Source: Bacillus spizizenii TU-B-10 (GTDB lineage: Bacteria; Bacillota; Bacilli; Bacillales; Bacillaceae). From it: a stretch of 64,000 nucleotides of DNA. Numbering within the stretch: the stretch's first letter is position 1; every line of letters starts with the position of its first letter. The notes beneath the pieces were generated by a model. The model saw only the letters and a program-made list of their open reading frames with translations. It was not told the DNA's origin and did no database searches. Positions 1 to 10,352 of this stretch are shown here, in pieces. The stretch lies in assembly GCF_000227465.1 (NCBI RefSeq), contig NC_016047.1, positions 3,266,857 to 3,330,856 on the forward strand, read 5' to 3'. The position numbers and the translations under genes were made by a program.

Positions 1-407
1 AAAAAAGCAATGGACATACCGTTTTTCAATGTTTTGATATGGTAAGGAACCGCCCAGGACGGACGGCTTCCGTTTTTGTCATATAGATTAGAGACGATAA
101 CGGGAAATTCAGCATGATCATATAAGGCTGCGAGCTCATCATGCGGAAGCGTAATCCCTTCGTTATTGCCGATCACCGCTCCATCAATGTGAAGACGGTT
201 TAAGAGATCGACATTCGCTTTTCCGAAAGTCGCCTCTGTCACGAATTGAAAACGATCAAGATGATCGCCAATATCAAAAACGAGCGTCTCTTCGCTGTCT
301 GATTGATGCTCTTTTCTTTTCTGCTCGATATAATCTACAATTTTCGGCCAGTTTTCAAAATGGCTGTGCAAATCATTTGTATGATATAAGCGGAGCTTCT
401 CCTTCAT
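1..407 (-). CDS. yunD: YunD, 5'-nucleotidase family metallophosphoesterase (N-terminal part)
   Basis: Only the first ~135 codons lie in the window; the gene runs off the left edge. The translated N-terminus carries the calcineurin-like metallophosphoesterase signatures of the UshA/5'-nucleotidase family: HTNDLHSHFE near residue 9, DIGDHLDRF near residue 45 and GNNEG near residue 79, which ligate the two catalytic metals. No signal peptide is seen, so a cytoplasmic enzyme is likely. The ATG follows an AGGGAGAG ribosome binding site and lies about 20 bp downstream of yunE, so yunE and yunD are probably co-transcribed. The substrate cannot be read from sequence. Confidence 0.85.
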   Translation of the reverse strand, partial: MKEKLRLYHTNDLHSHFENWPKIVDYIEQKRKEHQSDSEETLVFDIGDHLDRFQFVTEATFGKANVDLLNRLHIDGAVIGNNEGITLPHDELAALYDHAEFPVIVSNLYDKNGSRPSWAVPYHIKTLKNGMSIAF

Positions 408-426
408 ATTATCTCTCCCTAATCGT

Positions 427-1248
427 TCAGCTGAAAATGCCTTCATAAATGAGCTGGCAGCCGATCAAAATCAATACGATCCGCATGATCATTACGATCG
501 TTTTCGTCTGCATTTTTCTGTTGATGGCGGCGCCAAGCTTTCCGCCGAACCAGGCGCCGGGCACAAGTGCGAGGGCATACAGCCAATTGACATGCCCGGA
601 AATAACATGTGAAACAGACCCTGTCATAGAGGACAGGAAAATAATAAACATGGACGTTGCCACCGCAACCTTCGGCGGGAACAGGAATAACAGCATCATC
701 GCCGGAACCATGAGCGATCCGCCGCCTATTCCGAAAAGCCCCCCTAAAAAGCCGACAACAAAGGCAATCGCAATGCCGATAGGCGCCTGATATGAGTACG
801 TATAAGGCTCACCGGCATCATCCTGAAATGTCCGAATAATCCCTTTGTGCGCTTTGTTGATCGGCCGGGCTTTCGCTTTGAGCATTAAGGATAATGAAAT
901 AAGAATCATAAAAATGCCAAACCAAATGGAAAACGAGTTTGAATTGAACAGCTTTGACACGTAAGCCCCGATAATGCTGCCGGGACCTGAACCAATAAAG
1001 AAAATGAGCCCGCTCTTATAATCAACGGTTTTATATTTAATATAAGCCAAAGTTGAAGAAAGACCCGTAAAAATAATGACCAAAAGCGAAGTTCCAATTG
1101 CGACCTGCGGCGTCACATCCTGAAACAGCGGCGTCACTGTGCTTAGAAACATCAGAGACGGCACGATCACAATTCCGCCGCCAAGCCCAATCAGGCTTCC
1201 TACCGTACCTGCGATTAATCCCAGTACGACCAAAATCACCAACGACAT
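427..1248 (-). CDS. yunE: YunE, TauE/SafE family membrane transporter
   Basis: A 273-residue polytopic membrane protein of the TauE/SafE (formerly DUF81) family, whose members are thought to export sulfite or other sulfur-containing organic anions. Two homologous halves each begin with the family's glycine-rich motif (GLGGGIVIVPSL near residue 22, GIGGGSLMVPAMM near residue 173), separated by a hydrophilic loop around residues 125-150. Eight or so hydrophobic segments are visible. A TTG lies one codon before the chosen ATG; either is well placed behind AAGAGG. It sits between yunF and yunD on the same strand with short gaps. The substrate is unknown. Confidence 0.85.
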   Translation of the reverse strand: MSLVILVVLGLIAGTVGSLIGLGGGIVIVPSLMFLSTVTPLFQDVTPQVAIGTSLLVIIFTGLSSTLAYIKYKTVDYKSGLIFFIGSGPGSIIGAYVSKLFNSNSFSIWFGIFMILISLSLMLKAKARPINKAHKGIIRTFQDDAGEPYTYSYQAPIGIAIAFVVGFLGGLFGIGGGSLMVPAMMLLFLFPPKVAVATSMFIIFLSSMTGSVSHVISGHVNWLYALALVPGAWFGGKLGAAINRKMQTKTIVMIMRIVLILIGCQLIYEGIFS

Positions 1249-1265
1249 CAATCAAAACCTCTTTT

Positions 1266-2114
1266 CTAAAATAAATCGAGCTGTCTCGGAGCAAGTCCGC
1301 TGTACTCGATATCAAGCAGTTCAAGCATCTGCTTGCCATTATCCGCGGCGTCTCCGCCGGAATTGTTGTTGAACAGGACAAAAACATCCTTAGATTGCTG
1401 CTGCAATTCATTCAGGTGCTTTTTCCAATCCGCCAGCTCCTGTTGATTGTAGCGGTATAAGTACCTGACCTCCCGCCAGTTTTTCCCGCCGTCAGGCTTC
1501 ATCCAGCCCTGCTTGTTGCGTCCGTGAAACCTGACGAGCGTTTTGTTTTCATCGGTCGCGCGCAACACAGTCGGGACGCTGCCTTCTCCGATTTGCGGTT
1601 CATCACAGACACTGTGAATCCAGCCTTCCGCTTTCATAAATGAAAGCGTCTGCTCATAAAATGGCGGCGAGAACCAGGAGCGGTTTCTGAATTCAAGCGC
1701 ACATGGAATATCTCCCATTTGGTGCTTGCACCATCTCAAATAAGCGACATTCTCCTTCTTGCAGTCAAACCACGGCGGAAATTGAAACAGCACCATGGCA
1801 AGCTTATTGCTATGTAAATATGGCGTTAAAGACACCTTAAACGCGTCAAACATCTCCTCTTTTGAATCAAAGGGGATTTCTCCGCGCTGATGCCCTGTCA
1901 TGCCCTGATACGCTTTCACGATAAATTGAAAGGTTTCCGGCGTTTCCTTCACCCACTTTTCATTATTTCGCGCCGGCTGAATTGCGTAAAAGCTCGCGTC
2001 TAATTCAACGATCGGAAAATGGGAGGAATAGGCCTGCAATTTTTTCTGGCTGGCCGTTTTCGGCGGATAGATGCTGTCATGATCCCCCCATCCCGTCAGT
2101 CCGATATAAATCAC
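1266..2114 (-). CDS. yunF: YunF, DUF72 family protein
   Basis: A 282-residue soluble protein of the DUF72 family, predicted TIM-barrel proteins of unknown activity. Supporting motifs are the N-terminal IGLTGWGDHDSIY, VELDASFYAIQ (the F/N-S-F-Y strand), LEFRNRSWF and the C-terminal VLFNNNSGGDAADN. The GTG start is chosen because AGAGGTG lies 7 nt upstream; an ATG two codons earlier overlaps that ribosome binding site. The gene is 18 bp upstream of yunE on the same strand, suggesting an operon. No function is asserted. Confidence 0.85.
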   Translation of the reverse strand: MIYIGLTGWGDHDSIYPPKTASQKKLQAYSSHFPIVELDASFYAIQPARNNEKWVKETPETFQFIVKAYQGMTGHQRGEIPFDSKEEMFDAFKVSLTPYLHSNKLAMVLFQFPPWFDCKKENVAYLRWCKHQMGDIPCALEFRNRSWFSPPFYEQTLSFMKAEGWIHSVCDEPQIGEGSVPTVLRATDENKTLVRFHGRNKQGWMKPDGGKNWREVRYLYRYNQQELADWKKHLNELQQQSKDVFVLFNNNSGGDAADNGKQMLELLDIEYSGLAPRQLDLF

Positions 2115-2151
2115 AATCATTCACCTCTCTCCCAGTTTATCACACGTGTTT

Positions 2152-2499
2152 TCAGGTTTCCTCGGAAATGCTGTTCATATGGCGGGAAAATGCTGAACGA
2201 AGATGCTGGTATTGTTCCTCATTCGTATCTAAAAACGCCTCTTCTCTTGAAGAAGGAATATGCTGATATTCAATCGGCGCCTGAAACTGTTCACTCGTAA
2301 AATCGTACATCACGCCATTGATGCTGTTATAAAAATGCCAGCTCTCACCGACTTTGGTTTTGAAAATGGCGCCGCCGAATTGATCTTGAATCACCAATGC
2401 CGTCACACCGCATTGTCCGCATGCCGGGCATTCTTCCGTCCATTTAGAGCTCGTATGGCGCGACCAAGATTGCTTGAGTATGTATGTGATATGTTCCAT
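2152..2499 (-). CDS. yunG: YunG, small conserved protein of unknown function
   Basis: A 115-residue soluble protein preceded by an unusually strong ribosome binding site (AAAAGGAGGCGGAGG). Near residue 24 it has a CPACGQCG cluster, which could bind metal or form disulfides, followed by a compact domain ending in a charged helix. It lies 30-40 bp upstream of yunF on the same strand and probably starts that gene group. I recognise it as YunG by position and sequence; its biochemical role is unknown. Confidence 0.75.
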   Translation of the reverse strand: MEHITYILKQSWSRHTSSKWTEECPACGQCGVTALVIQDQFGGAIFKTKVGESWHFYNSINGVMYDFTSEQFQAPIEYQHIPSSREEAFLDTNEEQYQHLRSAFSRHMNSISEET

Positions 2500-2565
2500 T
2501 GCCTCCGCCTCCTTTTAAAAAAGATACCACGTTGATTTCATTTTAAAAACAAGAACGGAGGAAAT

Positions 2566-2594
2566 CAAAAAACCCGGCGGTAAAATCGCCGGGC
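2566..2594 (-). terminator. rho-independent terminator after pucH
   Basis: On the minus strand GCCCGGCGATTTTACCGCCG folds into a GC-rich hairpin followed by a run of T. It begins directly after the pucH stop codon and separates pucH from yunG. Confidence 0.9.
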
Positions 2595-3935
2595 TTACGA
2601 AGGAACGACCAGTGCTCCATCAATTTCGCTGACTGCTTCCCCATCATTGTACACGCACCGGCCTTTGCTGTAAGTGGCCGAAATGCTGCAGGGAAATGTA
2701 TGTCCTTCGTAAATGCTTTTTTTATGCTTTGAAAACATCGATTCTTTTGTGACAGTGTACGGCTCCATGCTGACGAGCACAAAATCCGCATCACATCCCG
2801 CTTCAAGCCGCCCTTTTTTCTGAAGTCCGAATCGTCTCGCAGGGGCCGCCGCTGTCCATTCAGCGATGGTTTCAAACGGAATTTGATGCTCAAGCGCCAG
2901 TTCCAGCATTCCTAATAAAGTAAACTGTCCGCCGCTGATTCCGCCCCATGATAAAAACAGATTATCCTCCCGCTTTAAAGACGGACGACAAGGGGAATGG
3001 TCTGAGGAAACCATGTCAATGTGCCCCGCAATGAGCGCCTCGATCAGCGCTTCCTTCGATTGCTGTGACCGGAGCGGGGGCGCACATTTTGCGACAGAGC
3101 CCTTTTCCCGTAAATCGTCATGGCTGAACAAGACATAATGCGGGCATGTTTCAACCGAAACATTAAGCCCTTCCTGTCTCGCCTCTCTGATCAGCCGGAC
3201 CGCTTTCGCCGTGCTGATATGGACAAAATGAACCGGACAGCCTGTCACCTTCGCATACTGGATCGTGCGATACACCGCTTCAGCTTCGGCTTCCTCCGGA
3301 CGGGAGGCGGCGTACGCATCCGCATCCACTTTTCCTTTATTGGCCAAAACCATCTGCAGATAACTTGTGATTGCGTCGCTCTCCGCATGAAGAGCGAGGA
3401 TTTTTCCTGCAGCCGCGATTTCTGTCATGCCTTTGAGCAAGGTACGTTCATCAACAGAGCGGAACTCGTCTGTGCCTGATTTTGATAAAAACGCTTTAAA
3501 CCCGATCGCCCCCGCTTCAGCCATTGGGCGGATGTCATCGATATGACCTGGCACAAGCCCGCCCCATAGTGCAAAATCCACAGCTGATTTTCGCCTGCCG
3601 AGTTCGGCTTTTGCGAGAAGATTCTCTGCCGTCACGGTTGATGGAATGCAATTGAGCGGCATATCAAAATAGGTGGTGCAGCCGCCTGCTGCCATCATTT
3701 GCGAACCTGTTTCAAACCCCTCCCAGTCCTCTCTGCCCGGTTCATTGAAATGAACATGGCAGTCTATCGCACCTGGAAACACATATTGGCCTTCTGCCTG
3801 GATCATTGCTGCCCCGCTCGCTTCAATGTCTGAACCAATCTCGGTAATGACACCGTTTTGAACTGCAATATCAGCTTCTTTAACGCCATCTGGCATAACT
3901 GCCTTCGCACCTTTTATCACCATATCGTAAGCCAT
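2595..3935 (-). CDS. pucH: Allantoinase PucH
   Basis: A 446-residue cyclic amidohydrolase that opens the hydantoin ring of allantoin to give allantoate, the committed ring-opening step of ureide use. Visible family signatures are the zinc-binding [11 protein letters not shown] near residue 60, the lysine expected to be carboxylated in [10 protein letters not shown] near residue 146, histidines in LHAES and VHFVHIS, and the catalytic SSDHSPC near residue 311. The ATG has a GGAGG 7 nt upstream. It is transcribed divergently from pucR across a 175-bp spacer that contains a PucR-box-like sequence, in line with known PucR control of allantoin genes. Confidence 0.97.
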   Translation of the reverse strand: MAYDMVIKGAKAVMPDGVKEADIAVQNGVITEIGSDIEASGAAMIQAEGQYVFPGAIDCHVHFNEPGREDWEGFETGSQMMAAGGCTTYFDMPLNCIPSTVTAENLLAKAELGRRKSAVDFALWGGLVPGHIDDIRPMAEAGAIGFKAFLSKSGTDEFRSVDERTLLKGMTEIAAAGKILALHAESDAITSYLQMVLANKGKVDADAYAASRPEEAEAEAVYRTIQYAKVTGCPVHFVHISTAKAVRLIREARQEGLNVSVETCPHYVLFSHDDLREKGSVAKCAPPLRSQQSKEALIEALIAGHIDMVSSDHSPCRPSLKREDNLFLSWGGISGGQFTLLGMLELALEHQIPFETIAEWTAAAPARRFGLQKKGRLEAGCDADFVLVSMEPYTVTKESMFSKHKKSIYEGHTFPCSISATYSKGRCVYNDGEAVSEIDGALVVPS

Positions 3936-4074
3936 ATTGATCCTCCCATGTAAGGTTGACGATTTTTCATGTCAGTTTATGTAACACAATCAGTTCTATT
4001 TTCAACAGTTTACTGCTACTATGATCGTATTACATTAGCAAAACCGCTAGAATTCCTATTGAAAATTATTCATC

Positions 4075-4087
4075 TTAACCAATGCTT
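4075..4087 (-). promoter_or_regulatory. Candidate PucR box in the pucH-pucR spacer
   Basis: The minus strand reads AAGCATTGGTTAA. This matches the PucR box that I remember from the literature (WWWCNTTGGTTAA) at 12 of 13 positions. It lies 23 bp before the pucR start and about 140 bp upstream of pucH, so it could serve pucH activation, pucR autoregulation or both. The binding assignment is inference. Confidence 0.6.
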
Positions 4088-4110
4088 TTTATAGAAAAGG
4101 AGAATGCGCT

Positions 4111-5706
4111 ATGAATATTTTTGATGTGATGAAAATACCGGCTTATGAAAACGCCAATTTAATCGCAGGAAAAGCAGGAGGAGAAAGAGAGGTTCAGCAT
4201 GTCAATATGATGGACGCTCCGGATATCGCAGACTTTCTGCATAAGAATGAATTGCTCGTCACCACCGCGTATCACCTGAAGGATCACCCGCACCAGTTAT
4301 CTGAGCTAATTCGGCAAATGGCAAAACGCGGCTGCGCGGGCCTCGGTATTAAAACAAAGCGCTACCTGGAGGATATCCCGAAAGAAATCATCGAGCTGGC
4401 CGATTCATACGCGTTTCCGATCATCGAGCTTCCAGAACACATCCGCCTCGGCGATATTGTGAATGCAACACTCAGCCACATTCTCGATATGCGTTCTAAC
4501 GAGCTGCAGCAAGCCATTTACGCGCACAAAAAATTCACAAACCACATTATGAGCGGCAAGGGGCTGCAATCTCTCCTCAAAAAGGTGTCAGACCTCCTTC
4601 AGCTTCCCGTGCTGCTTCTTGACCAGCATGCCAAAATGCTTTCTGCGTCCCATCAGATTTCATTTGAGACCGAAAAGCTGAAAGGCACCCTGAATACCGT
4701 ATCCGGGCCGTTTTTCACTTGTTTCTCTACGTTCTCGGATCGAAAAACGTATTCTGTCCTTCCTATTTATAATCATGAAAAAAACTGCGGCTACCTGCTG
4801 ATACCCGACATGGTGCAGGCCGGAGACAAAGGATTGATTCTCACCATTGAACAAGCTGCTAACGTCATTTCCTTTGAACTCCTGAAGGAAAATGCGCTGA
4901 AGCAATTCGGCCGGCGGGCGCGCAATGAGTTTTTCAGCAATTTTATTGAGCGCTCATTTTCTTCAGATGACGAAATCAAAAACCGGGCAAAGGAATTTAA
5001 GCTGCGCTGGGATCAAAAATACATGTGCATTGCGGGAAAACTCGACCGGAATGACGAATCGATCAGCTTTACAGAAAATCAGCTCGCCTCCGATGGCGTA
5101 TTCGAATTTCTTGAAGGCGAATTATCGGCCTTCCCGTTTCCGCCCCACCTCTTTATTAAAGGAAATGTCGGCATTATTCTGATCGAGGCGACAGACAGCT
5201 GGAGTGAAATGCACGCCTCGGTGATCAGCTTTTTAGAGCAGTTTCAAACACAGGTCAGAGCTCAATTTAAACGGACTGTGTCCTTTGGCATCAGCAACAT
5301 ATGCCAAAAGCTCATTGACGTTCCCGACGCGTTTACAGAGGCATCTGACGCTCTGCAATCAGGGCATTTGTCAAGAAGCACGGAGTTTATTCAGGTGTAT
5401 CATGCCAAAGATGTGCCTGAGCTTCTCCGCCTTCTCCCGGTTGAGGATTTAAAGAAATTTTACAACTCCACGCTTCAAAGCCTCGCTGAAAAACAGCAGG
5501 AGGATCAAAGCCTGCTTCATACGCTGTCCGTCTATTTAGAGACACACTGCCAAATTTCCGAGACGGCAAAGCGTCTGTACGTTCATCGCAATACCGTCAT
5601 CTACCGCCTTGAAAAATGTGAGGAGCTGCTGGGCAAAAGCTTAAAAGATCCTGAGACGACGATGCGTTTGCGGCTTGCCTTACGGATGCAGCGGCTGATC
5701 AGCTAA
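4111..5706 (+). CDS. pucR: PucR, transcriptional regulator of purine catabolism
   Basis: A 531-residue regulator and type member of the PucR family. Residues ~1-125 form the N-terminal PucR sensor domain. The C-terminus (about residues 465-531) is the PucR helix-turn-helix (QISETAKRLYVHRNTVIYRL), followed by a conserved arginine-rich helix. It is known as the activator of the puc genes when purines are the nitrogen source, responding to ureides such as allantoin. AAGGAG lies 8 nt before the ATG. Its position between divergent pucH and the downstream pucJKLM operon fits a local master regulator. No clear terminator follows, but a 146-bp spacer precedes pucJ. Confidence 0.96.
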   Translation: MNIFDVMKIPAYENANLIAGKAGGEREVQHVNMMDAPDIADFLHKNELLVTTAYHLKDHPHQLSELIRQMAKRGCAGLGIKTKRYLEDIPKEIIELADSYAFPIIELPEHIRLGDIVNATLSHILDMRSNELQQAIYAHKKFTNHIMSGKGLQSLLKKVSDLLQLPVLLLDQHAKMLSASHQISFETEKLKGTLNTVSGPFFTCFSTFSDRKTYSVLPIYNHEKNCGYLLIPDMVQAGDKGLILTIEQAANVISFELLKENALKQFGRRARNEFFSNFIERSFSSDDEIKNRAKEFKLRWDQKYMCIAGKLDRNDESISFTENQLASDGVFEFLEGELSAFPFPPHLFIKGNVGIILIEATDSWSEMHASVISFLEQFQTQVRAQFKRTVSFGISNICQKLIDVPDAFTEASDALQSGHLSRSTEFIQVYHAKDVPELLRLLPVEDLKKFYNSTLQSLAEKQQEDQSLLHTLSVYLETHCQISETAKRLYVHRNTVIYRLEKCEELLGKSLKDPETTMRLRLALRMQRLIS

Positions 5707-5852
5707 TGTTTGTCACATTCTCTTACAAACTGAATCGTTTTTCGTCACTTTCATCAATAACACCTGTCTTTTTCGGCTACAGTATCCAATGACACCCGGC
5801 AATCGGCACGCTATCATGTTACTAAAGTTCACATATAAAAGGAGGGACTATG

Positions 5853-7202
5853 GTGAAACAAAAATCGTTCGCGGTGTTGACTCTTGGCCTTCAGCATGTG
5901 CTGGCCATGTATGCAGGTGCGATTTTGGTGCCCCTGCTTGTCGGCAGGGCGCTGAATCTAACATCTGAACAGCTGTCTTACCTGTTGGCGATTGACCTGT
6001 TAACGTGCGGTGTGGCGACGCTTTTGCAAACCTTGCGCGGAGCATTCATCGGCATCGGGCTTCCCGTCATGCTCGGCAGTTCATTTGTGGCCGTCACCCC
6101 GATGATCGCAATCGGCACGAACTACGGCGTTCACGCGATTTACGGTTCAATCATCGCGACAGGGTTATTTATCTTTCTGTTTGCACGTTTTTTCGGCAAG
6201 CTGACCGTGTTATTCCCTCCTGTCGTAACAGGTACCGTTGTCACTTTAATCGGCCTTTCACTTGTTCCGACAGGTGTGAAAAATATGGCTGGCGGCGAAA
6301 AAATAAACGGCAGCGCCAACCCCGAATACGGTTCGCTCGAAAACCTTCTTCTCTCTGTCGGCGTCCTTGTCCTGATCTTAGTCCTCAACCGCTTTCTCAA
6401 AGGGTTTGCCCGAACGCTGTCCGTTCTGGTTGGAATCGCTGCCGGGACAGCGGCAGCAGCCATCATGGGCAAGGTCAGCTTTTCTGCTGTCACTGAAGCC
6501 CCGCTTTTTCAAGTCCCGAAGCTGTTTTACTTCGGAGCCCCTTCATTTGAAATCGGCCCGATCTTAACGATGCTGATTGTCGGAATCGTCATTATTGTCG
6601 AATCAACCGGCGTTTTCTACGCAATCGGAAAAATATGCGGCAGACCCTTAACCGAAAAAGACCTTGTCAAAGGCTATCGAGCGGAAGGAATCGCTATTCT
6701 TATCGGTGGACTGTTCAACGCCTTCCCCTATAACACCTTTGCGCAAAACGCCGGCTTACTACAGCTGACGAAAGTGAAAACAAGAAACATCGTCGTTACC
6801 GCCGGCTGTATCCTTGTCTGTCTCGGACTGGTTCCGAAGATTGCAGCCCTTGCTTCTGCCGTTCCTGCGGCTGTGCTTGGCGGCGCGACGGTTGTCATGT
6901 TCGGCATGGTGATTGCGTCAGGCGTCAAAATGCTCAGCACAGCGGATCTCAAAAATCAATATCACATGCTGACCATCGCATGCTCAATCGCACTCGGCAT
7001 CGGCGCCAGCACGGTGCCCGGGATTTTCGCTGAATTCCCCGCTCCGATCCGGATTCTGGTTAGTGACGGAACCATCACCGGAAGCCTGACCGCCATCTTT
7101 TTGAATCTATTTTTCAGCTTGCGCGGCAAAAAAGAAACAACCGCTCAGAAAACTGAACTTCCGGTATTAGACCATACACTCGCATTAGAAAAAGAGGTGT
7201 AA
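5853..7202 (+). CDS. pucJ: PucJ, urate/xanthine permease (NCS2 family)
   Basis: A 449-residue nucleobase-ascorbate (NCS2/NAT) transporter with 12-14 hydrophobic segments. The family hallmarks are LGLQHVLAMYAG at the N-terminus, VESTGVFYAIG near residue 250, and NAFPYNTFAQNAGL near residue 290. It imports oxidised purines for catabolism together with its tandem paralogue pucK. The GTG start has GGAGG 7 nt upstream; an ATG one codon earlier is too close to that site. It opens the pucJKLM operon, five bases from pucK. A weak PucR-box-like stretch lies near 5782-5794, too divergent to list on its own. Confidence 0.95.
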   Translation: MKQKSFAVLTLGLQHVLAMYAGAILVPLLVGRALNLTSEQLSYLLAIDLLTCGVATLLQTLRGAFIGIGLPVMLGSSFVAVTPMIAIGTNYGVHAIYGSIIATGLFIFLFARFFGKLTVLFPPVVTGTVVTLIGLSLVPTGVKNMAGGEKINGSANPEYGSLENLLLSVGVLVLILVLNRFLKGFARTLSVLVGIAAGTAAAAIMGKVSFSAVTEAPLFQVPKLFYFGAPSFEIGPILTMLIVGIVIIVESTGVFYAIGKICGRPLTEKDLVKGYRAEGIAILIGGLFNAFPYNTFAQNAGLLQLTKVKTRNIVVTAGCILVCLGLVPKIAALASAVPAAVLGGATVVMFGMVIASGVKMLSTADLKNQYHMLTIACSIALGIGASTVPGIFAEFPAPIRILVSDGTITGSLTAIFLNLFFSLRGKKETTAQKTELPVLDHTLALEKEV

Positions 7203-7207
7203 AAAAG

Positions 7208-8500
7208 ATGAAGGAACAGCACAATGTCTTTCAGCTGATGATGCTCGGACTTCAGCACATGCTCGCCATGTATGCGGGAGCAATTCTCGTTCCGCTGATC
7301 GTCGGAGCGGCGATCGGGCTGAATCCGGGGCAGCTGACGTATTTAATTGCGATCGATTTGTTCATGTGCGGGGCTGCGACTCTTTTGCAGCTGTGGAAAA
7401 ACCGATACTTCGGCATCGGCCTCCCTGTTGTGCTCGGATGTACGTTTACCGCGGTCGGCCCGATGATTTCCATCGGCAGCACATACGGTGTCTCAGCGAT
7501 ATATGGCGCCATTATCGCCGCAGGGCTGATTGTCGTCTTAGCCGCGGGCTTCTTCGGAAAGCTTGTCCGTTTTTTTCCGCCTGTCGTGACCGGTTCAGTC
7601 GTCATGATCATCGGCATCAGCCTGATTCCGACGGCAATGAATAACCTGGCCGGCGGTGAAGGAAGCAAAGACTTCGGCTCACTGGACAACGTACTCCTCG
7701 GGTTTGGCGTCACAGCTTTTATCTTATTGCTGTTTTATTTCTTTAAAGGCTTTATACGCTCCATTGCGATTTTGCTCGGCCTTATCGCAGGAACAGCGGC
7801 TGCATTCTTTATGGGAAAAGTTGATTTTTCTGACGTCATAGAGGCGTCCTGGCTTCATGTTCCGTCTCTGTTTTATTTTGGCCCGCCAACCTTTGAGCTG
7901 CCGGCTGTTGTTACGATGCTCCTCGTTGCCATTGTCAGCCTGGTTGAATCGACAGGTGTTTACTTTGCTCTGGCCGATATCACAAACCGCAGGCTGTCGG
8001 AGAAGGATCTGGAAAAAGGCTACCGGGCGGAAGGCCTTGCGATTGTGCTTGGCGGCTTATTTAACGCGTTTCCCTATACAGCCTTCTCGCAAAATGTCGG
8101 TATCGTTCAGCTTTCAAAAATGAAAAGTGTCAATGTCATCGCCATCACAGGAATCATGCTCATGGCGATCGGACTGGTTCCAAAAGCCGCAGCATTGACA
8201 ACAGTGATTCCAACCCCAGTTCTCGGCGGCGCGATGATTGTCATGTTCGGCATGGTCATTTCTTACGGGATCAAAATGCTTTCCAGCGTTGATTTCGATT
8301 CGCAAGGCAACCTACTGATTATCGCCTCTTCCGTCAGCTTAGGGCTCGGCGCCACAACAGTTCCCGCGTTGTTTTCATCTCTCCCGGGCTCGGCCACAGT
8401 CTTGGCTGAAAGCGGAATTGTGATCGGCAGTTTGACGGCAATTGCACTGCACGCTTTTTTTCAAACCAAACAGCCTAATGGCGCTGAAATAAAAACGTAA
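7208..8500 (+). CDS. pucK: PucK, urate/xanthine permease (NCS2 family)
   Basis: A 430-residue NCS2 family permease and clear tandem paralogue of PucJ, sharing LGLQHMLAMYAGAILVP, VESTGVYFAL and NAFPYTAFSQNVG at equivalent places. It has about 12-14 hydrophobic segments and so lies in the cytoplasmic membrane. AGAGGTG precedes the ATG. It is followed six bases later by pucL, so uptake and oxidation of urate are transcriptionally coupled. The split of substrates between PucJ and PucK cannot be read from sequence. Confidence 0.95.
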   Translation: MKEQHNVFQLMMLGLQHMLAMYAGAILVPLIVGAAIGLNPGQLTYLIAIDLFMCGAATLLQLWKNRYFGIGLPVVLGCTFTAVGPMISIGSTYGVSAIYGAIIAAGLIVVLAAGFFGKLVRFFPPVVTGSVVMIIGISLIPTAMNNLAGGEGSKDFGSLDNVLLGFGVTAFILLLFYFFKGFIRSIAILLGLIAGTAAAFFMGKVDFSDVIEASWLHVPSLFYFGPPTFELPAVVTMLLVAIVSLVESTGVYFALADITNRRLSEKDLEKGYRAEGLAIVLGGLFNAFPYTAFSQNVGIVQLSKMKSVNVIAITGIMLMAIGLVPKAAALTTVIPTPVLGGAMIVMFGMVISYGIKMLSSVDFDSQGNLLIIASSVSLGLGATTVPALFSSLPGSATVLAESGIVIGSLTAIALHAFFQTKQPNGAEIKT

Positions 8501-8512
8501 AGGAAGATGCCC

Positions 8513-9997
8513 ATGTTCACAATGGATGACCTGAACCAAATGGACATACAAACACTGACAGACACGCTTGGATCTATTTTTGAACATTCTTCATGGATTG
8601 CGGAGAAAGCCGCGGCATTGCGCCCGTTTTCTTCCCTTTCTGACCTTCACCATAAAATGGCCGGCATTGTAAAAGCCGCGGACCGCCGGACACAGCTTGA
8701 TTTAATCAACAAGCACCCCCGACTCGGAACAAAGAAAACAATGAGCGTTACCTCGGTAAGAGAGCAGCAAAACGCGGGGCTCAGCAAACTTGAACAAGAG
8801 GAATACGAGGAATTTCTCAAGCTGAATGAGTACTATTATGAACGCTTCGGCTTTCCTTTTATTTTAGCGGTAAAGGGAAAGACGAAACAGGACATTCACC
8901 AAGCCCTGTTGGAAAGGCTTGAGAACGAACGAGAAACGGAGTTCCAGCAGGCTCTTGAAGAAATTTACCGCATCGCCCGTTTTCGGCTGGCGGACATCAT
9001 AACTGAAAAAGGAGAGACGCAAATGAAAAGAACCATGTCTTATGGCAAAGGAAATGTATTTGCATACCGAACGTTTTTAAAGCCGCTCACAGGAGTACGG
9101 CAAATCCCAGAGTCTTCTTTTACAGGGAGAGACAATACTGTTGTCGGCATTGATGTGACATGCGAAATTGGCGGAGATGCCTTTCTGCCATCATTTATAG
9201 ACGGAGATAATACACTCGTCGTGGCTACAGACTCAATGAAAAACTTTATTCAGCGCCATCTCGCTTCCTATGAAGGGACGACAACCGAGGGATTCTTACA
9301 CTATGTGGCTCACCGATTTTTAGATACCTATTCTCATATGGACACGATCACTTTGACAGGCGAAGACATTCCGTTTGAGGCGATGCCTGCATACGAGGAG
9401 CAAGAACTCGGCACAAGCCACCTCGTCTTTAGAAGATCACGCAATGAACGCGCCCGGTCTGTGCTGAAAGCGGAACGAACCCGGGATACAATAACGATCA
9501 AAGAGCAGTACAGCGAAATCATGGATCTTCAGCTCGTCAAGGTGAGCGGCAACTCCTTCGTTGGCTTTATCCGGGACGAATATACGACGCTCCCGGAGGA
9601 CGGCAACCGCCCGCTGTTTGTCTATTTAAACATCAGCTGGCAGTATGAAAACACAGATGACGCACGTGCTACCGATCCCGCCCGCTACGTCGCGGCTGAG
9701 CAAGTTCGTGACTTGGCGAGCACCGTTTTTCACGAACTCGAAACCCCTTCAATTCAAAATTTAATCCATCATATTGGCTGCAGAATATTAACGAGATTCC
9801 CGCAGCTCACTGATGTCAGCTTCCAATCTCAAAACCACACATGGGATACAGTCGTTGAAGAGATCCCAGGATCCAAAGGAAAAGTCTACACCGAACCGCG
9901 CCCGCCATTCGGTTTCCAGCGCTTTACCGTGACAAGAGAAGACGCCGAGAAAGAAAAACAGAAAGCCGCTGAAGCATTAGGGAGCCTGAAGGCCTGA
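8513..9997 (+). CDS. pucL: PucL, fused OHCU decarboxylase / urate oxidase
   Basis: A 494-residue two-domain enzyme. Residues ~1-165 resemble 2-oxo-4-hydroxy-4-carboxy-5-ureidoimidazoline decarboxylase, with the [11 protein letters not shown] and HPRLG motifs. From about residue 170 the protein is uricase: the Lys in [10 protein letters not shown], the [15 protein letters not shown] region and the C-terminal [12 protein letters not shown] are typical. It thus carries the first and third steps from urate toward allantoin; the middle hydrolysis is done by PucM. The second ATG is chosen because AAGGA lies 8 nt before it; an ATG two codons earlier is too close. The stop overlaps the pucM start by one base. 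Confidence 0.96.
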   Translation: MFTMDDLNQMDIQTLTDTLGSIFEHSSWIAEKAAALRPFSSLSDLHHKMAGIVKAADRRTQLDLINKHPRLGTKKTMSVTSVREQQNAGLSKLEQEEYEEFLKLNEYYYERFGFPFILAVKGKTKQDIHQALLERLENERETEFQQALEEIYRIARFRLADIITEKGETQMKRTMSYGKGNVFAYRTFLKPLTGVRQIPESSFTGRDNTVVGIDVTCEIGGDAFLPSFIDGDNTLVVATDSMKNFIQRHLASYEGTTTEGFLHYVAHRFLDTYSHMDTITLTGEDIPFEAMPAYEEQELGTSHLVFRRSRNERARSVLKAERTRDTITIKEQYSEIMDLQLVKVSGNSFVGFIRDEYTTLPEDGNRPLFVYLNISWQYENTDDARATDPARYVAAEQVRDLASTVFHELETPSIQNLIHHIGCRILTRFPQLTDVSFQSQNHTWDTVVEEIPGSKGKVYTEPRPPFGFQRFTVTREDAEKEKQKAAEALGSLKA

Positions 9998-10347
9998 TGG
10001 GAAAGCTGACAACCCATATCTTAGATTTAACCTGCGGCAAACCCGCGGCGAACGTAAAAATTGAATTGAAGCGGCTGAGCGAAGAGATCATCCTTGTTAA
10101 AGAGACATTCACCAACAATGACGGCCGAGTCGATGCTCCGTTGCTGGCAGGGGAAGAGCTGGTGTCTGGAGAGTATGTGATGGAATTTCATGCAGGAGAC
10201 TATTTTGCGAGTCAAAAAGTGAACACGCCCGATAAGCCGTTTTTAACCATTGTCACCGTCCGTTTTCAGCTTGCAAATCCAGATGCGAATTATCATATCC
10301 CGCTTTTGCTGTCGCCTTTTGGTTATCAGGTGTATAGGGGGAGTTAA
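9997..10347 (+). CDS. pucM: PucM, 5-hydroxyisourate hydrolase
   Basis: A 116-residue transthyretin-related protein that hydrolyses 5-hydroxyisourate, the product of uricase, to OHCU. Diagnostic features are the N-terminal [12 protein letters not shown] with its active-site histidine, an arginine in VTVRFQL, and the C-terminal YRGS tetrapeptide that separates these hydrolases from true transthyretins. Its ATG overlaps the pucL stop as TGATG, indicating translational coupling. It completes the urate-to-allantoin set with PucL and is the last gene of pucJKLM. Confidence 0.96.
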   Translation: MGKLTTHILDLTCGKPAANVKIELKRLSEEIILVKETFTNNDGRVDAPLLAGEELVSGEYVMEFHAGDYFASQKVNTPDKPFLTIVTVRFQLANPDANYHIPLLLSPFGYQVYRGS

Positions 10348-10352
10348 GGAGG